Positions 6,936-8,581 of a stretch of DNA of 8,581 nt are shown one piece after another. Source of the DNA: Eubacteriales Family XIII. Incertae Sedis bacterium. GTDB taxonomy: Bacteria > Bacillota > Clostridia > Peptostreptococcales > Anaerovoracaceae. Below the pieces are notes generated by a model. It was not told where the DNA came from, made no database searches, and saw only the letters and a list, made by a program, of their open reading frames with translations. The position numbers and the translations under genes were made by a program. Every line of letters starts with the position of its first letter. Position 1 is the first letter of the stretch. The stretch spans positions 1 to 8,581 of the forward strand of contig JAITAX010000059.1 of NCBI GenBank assembly GCA_031283865.1. Reading direction: 5' to 3'.

Positions 6936-8345
6936 AAAGCCGCCGCTGAAATGGACGGCCTCGGAAGAGGGGTAAAGCGGCGTTTCCGCGTTTGTCCCGG
7001 TGTCGAACACCGACAGAGAACCGTCCGCGAAGCTGACGGCCAGCCTGCCGCCGTCCTCGTCCAGCTCAAACAGCGTGTCGCGCGGGTTCAGAAAGCTGTC
7101 GTCCGCGGGAACGCGCATCGCGCGCCCGCCAAAATCGATTTCGCCGAGTTCCCGGCCCTCGGGCGAATACAGAACCGCCTTGCTTTCGGCCTTATAAACA
7201 GCCGCCGTCACGGATTTGTCCCCGGACAGGGCGATTTCCGTCGCGGGGCGGCCCCGCCACAGTTCCGCTCCTTTTTCGAGGTCATAGGCCGTCAGCCCGT
7301 CCTCACCCGTGAAAACAATGACTGTATCGGACAAAAACGCCGCGTCGCTCAAGGCGGAACGCACCGCCGGCAGCTTCCGCTCCGCCTGCCCGCTCTCCGG
7401 GTCATACACGGCCAGCGTGAACGGATACAGAATCGCGGCGTAGCTTTCCCCCGGCGAGAGGAGCAGCTTCCCCGGCGCGGCGGGCAGCTCGGCGGTCTTG
7501 TAGGGTTTGAATCCGTCCGCCGCGTCATAGACCCCGAGCGCGTCCGAAAGCGCCCTTTCCGCCGCCGTGACAAGCGGGCGTTCCGGATCGTCGATGTTCT
7601 TAGGCAAAGCCTCCAGCGCCAGCAGCGCCGCCGTTTCGGGATTTCCGTCATTCAGCTCCCGTTCGGAATACTCCGCCAGCGCGTAGGATTGGTTTTGCAG
7701 CTTCAACTGCATTTCGCGGTCTATCCTTATGTACTGGTACGTGGAAAAGGAGCCGAAAGAAAGCGTGAACGCGAAAGCGGCGCTCACAACAGCCGCCGTT
7801 TGCCGGAGTTTCCTGCGCCTGTGCCTCCGCCGCAAATCGTCGAAAGCGCAGCCCAAAACGGGCGCCAGGAGACGCAGTTTTTCTTCTTTCAGAAGTTTGA
7901 GACTGCCCGCCCGCGTGTCCGCGCGGATGTCGGCGGCCAGCGGTTCCACAAAGATCTTTTCCCCGCCCACTTCACGCTCCCGGAGGCCGGGCGGAAAGGA
8001 TTCATCCGGCTCGCCGTCGATCAGCAGGGTGATGATGCTGTCCTTGCCGCGCAGCTCGCCGAAGCGTTCCACCTCGCGCATGACCCATTGGGATTCGCAG
8101 GTGCGCCGCGAACAGATGAGGAGCAGGAAATTCGAATTTTCCAGCGCGTCATTGATGCTGTCCGAGAGGTTGGACGAGGTGGGCAGTTCCTCGCGGTCGC
8201 GGAACACGCGCGTCAGCTTCTTTTTGCCGATTCGTTTGGCTATGGCGCGCGGGATGCGGTAGGTCTCCAGCATTCTGTGGAGCCGCTCCGCCACGAGACC
8301 GTCCAGTTCCCCGTGGCGGTAGCTGATAAAGGCGTCGTAGCGCAT
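6933..8345 (-). CDS. TIR domain-transmembrane-beta-propeller protein, N-terminal part
   Basis: Residues 1-165 form a TIR domain: YDAFISYRHGELD at 3-15, TRVFRDREELP at 45-55, FLLLICS at 73-79 and SQWVMREVERF at 85-95, where Glu91 four residues after Trp87 is the likely NADase-type catalytic glutamate. A basic run (RRRHRRRKLRQ, 172-182) precedes one membrane helix at about 183-206. Basic residues on the N-terminal side predict a cytosolic TIR domain and an external C-terminal part. Next comes an amphipathic stretch (about 210-255) ending TAALLALEALP, a segment typical of bacterial TIR-WD40 proteins, then propeller blades to residue 470, where TAG interrupts a blade. The ATG abuts the preceding stop (TAAATG) and is served by AAGGTGGTGA. 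TIR domains of bacteria usually cleave NAD+ or make NAD-derived signals in defence or signalling; the role here is inferred. Without the second half the propeller would be incomplete. Confidence 0.88.
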   Translation of the reverse strand: MRYDAFISYRHGELDGLVAERLHRMLETYRIPRAIAKRIGKKKLTRVFRDREELPTSSNLSDSINDALENSNFLLLICSRRTCESQWVMREVERFGELRGKDSIITLLIDGEPDESFPPGLREREVGGEKIFVEPLAADIRADTRAGSLKLLKEEKLRLLAPVLGCAFDDLRRRHRRRKLRQTAAVVSAAFAFTLSFGSFSTYQYIRIDREMQLKLQNQSYALAEYSERELNDGNPETAALLALEALPKNIDDPERPLVTAAERALSDALGVYDAADGFKPYKTAELPAAPGKLLLSPGESYAAILYPFTLAVYDPESGQAERKLPAVRSALSDAAFLSDTVIVFTGEDGLTAYDLEKGAELWRGRPATEIALSGDKSVTAAVYKAESKAVLYSPEGRELGEIDFGGRAMRVPADDSFLNPRDTLFELDEDGGRLAVSFADGSLSVFDTGTNAETPLYPSSEAVHFSGGF

Positions 8346-8581
8346 TTACTTCACCACCTTGCCTCTGCGCGTCTTGATGACCGCTGTCGCCGCGCCGAAA
8401 GCCAAAATCAAAACAATAACGGCCATCGCTATGGGCATCGGGAATCCCCCGTCTTCTCCTTGGACGGGAGACAGAGCCGGCGCCGGTTCCGGTCGCGCCG
8501 CCTCCCGCTGCGGGACGCTCTTTTTGAGTTCAAAAGCGATTTCAATGGTTTCGGATTGAAAGACCGCGCTGACGGTGTGCG
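8346..8581 (-). CDS. C-terminal end of a single-pass membrane protein with external domain (5' end outside window)
   Basis: The - strand frame is open from the right edge to the TAA at 8348-8346, giving 77 complete visible residues. They begin with a beta-strand-like stretch (TIEIAFELKKS), pass through a Pro/Ala-rich linker (PEPAPALSP and neighbours), then a hydrophobic helix of about 22 residues (PMPIAMAVIVLILAFGAATA and following), and end in a basic tail KTRRGKVVK. This is the layout of a type I membrane protein whose main domain lies outside the cell and whose tail is cytosolic. Proteins of this shape often carry a VWA or Ig-like ectodomain, but that part is not visible, so no family is claimed. 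The TAA directly touches the ATG of the TIR gene, so the two are almost certainly in one transcript and translationally coupled. Confidence 0.8.
   Translation of the reverse strand, partial: HTVSAVFQSETIEIAFELKKSVPQREAARPEPAPALSPVQGEDGGFPMPIAMAVIVLILAFGAATAVIKTRRGKVVK
8351..8360 (-). promoter_or_regulatory. Strong ribosome binding site of the TIR gene
   Basis: The - strand reads AAGGTGGTGA, nine of ten matches to the anti-16S complement AAGGAGGTGA, 5 bases before the ATG at 8345. It lies inside the last codons of the preceding gene and fixes the TIR start at the TAAATG junction. Confidence 0.8.

Noticed and set aside
6806..7069. Alternative - strand frame that crosses the TAG region, suggesting a frameshift
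   Set aside because: Its translation is Arg/Ser/Trp-rich and lacks propeller pattern, while the frame on both sides of the TAG is the same, so a frameshift is neither needed nor supported.

Overview
The window looks like the chromosome of a GC-rich Firmicute, most likely an uncultured Clostridia lineage. This is inferred from the protein families (a Bacillus-type phosphopentomutase, an M29 aminopeptidase, a DagK/YegS-type lipid kinase), the AAGGAGG-like ribosome binding sites and the sigma-A-like promoter. No rRNA, tRNA, CRISPR array, insertion sequence or phage structural gene is visible.

Left part (1-4016): ordinary housekeeping genes. On the + strand are the C-terminal part of a metallophosphoesterase, cut by the window edge, and a complete phosphopentomutase gene (deoB). 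A complete M29 aminopeptidase gene lies on the - strand and converges on deoB with an 11-base gap. A divergent regulatory region of about 210 bases follows. It has an extended -10 promoter firing right into a lipid kinase gene and an extended -10 element firing left toward the aminopeptidase, whose predicted leader carries a 9-bp perfect inverted repeat.

Right part (4008-8581): a tightly packed - strand gene cluster read from the right edge leftward. It starts with the C-terminal end of a single-pass membrane protein with an apparently external beta-rich domain. That stop codon abuts the start of a TIR-transmembrane-beta-propeller gene (TAAATG). A DHH/DHHA1 phosphoesterase gene follows 6 bases after the propeller stop. 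The TIR-propeller gene is split by one in-frame TAG at codon 471 of 946; sequence on both sides is in the same frame and reads as continuous propeller, and the C-terminal end looks intact. The DHH protein carries two C-terminal copies of a small domain that resembles a domain otherwise familiar from small phage proteins, and its DHHA1 motif reads GGGN instead of GGGH.

The right-hand cluster is the most interesting part. By topology the TIR domain should be cytosolic and the propeller outside, next to another protein with an external domain. A phosphoesterase of a family known to cleave nucleotide messengers and short oligonucleotides is encoded in the same transcript. A sensing or conflict module using a nucleotide signal is a reasonable hypothesis, but nothing here proves it. 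The TAG raises the alternative that the module is decaying or conditionally expressed.
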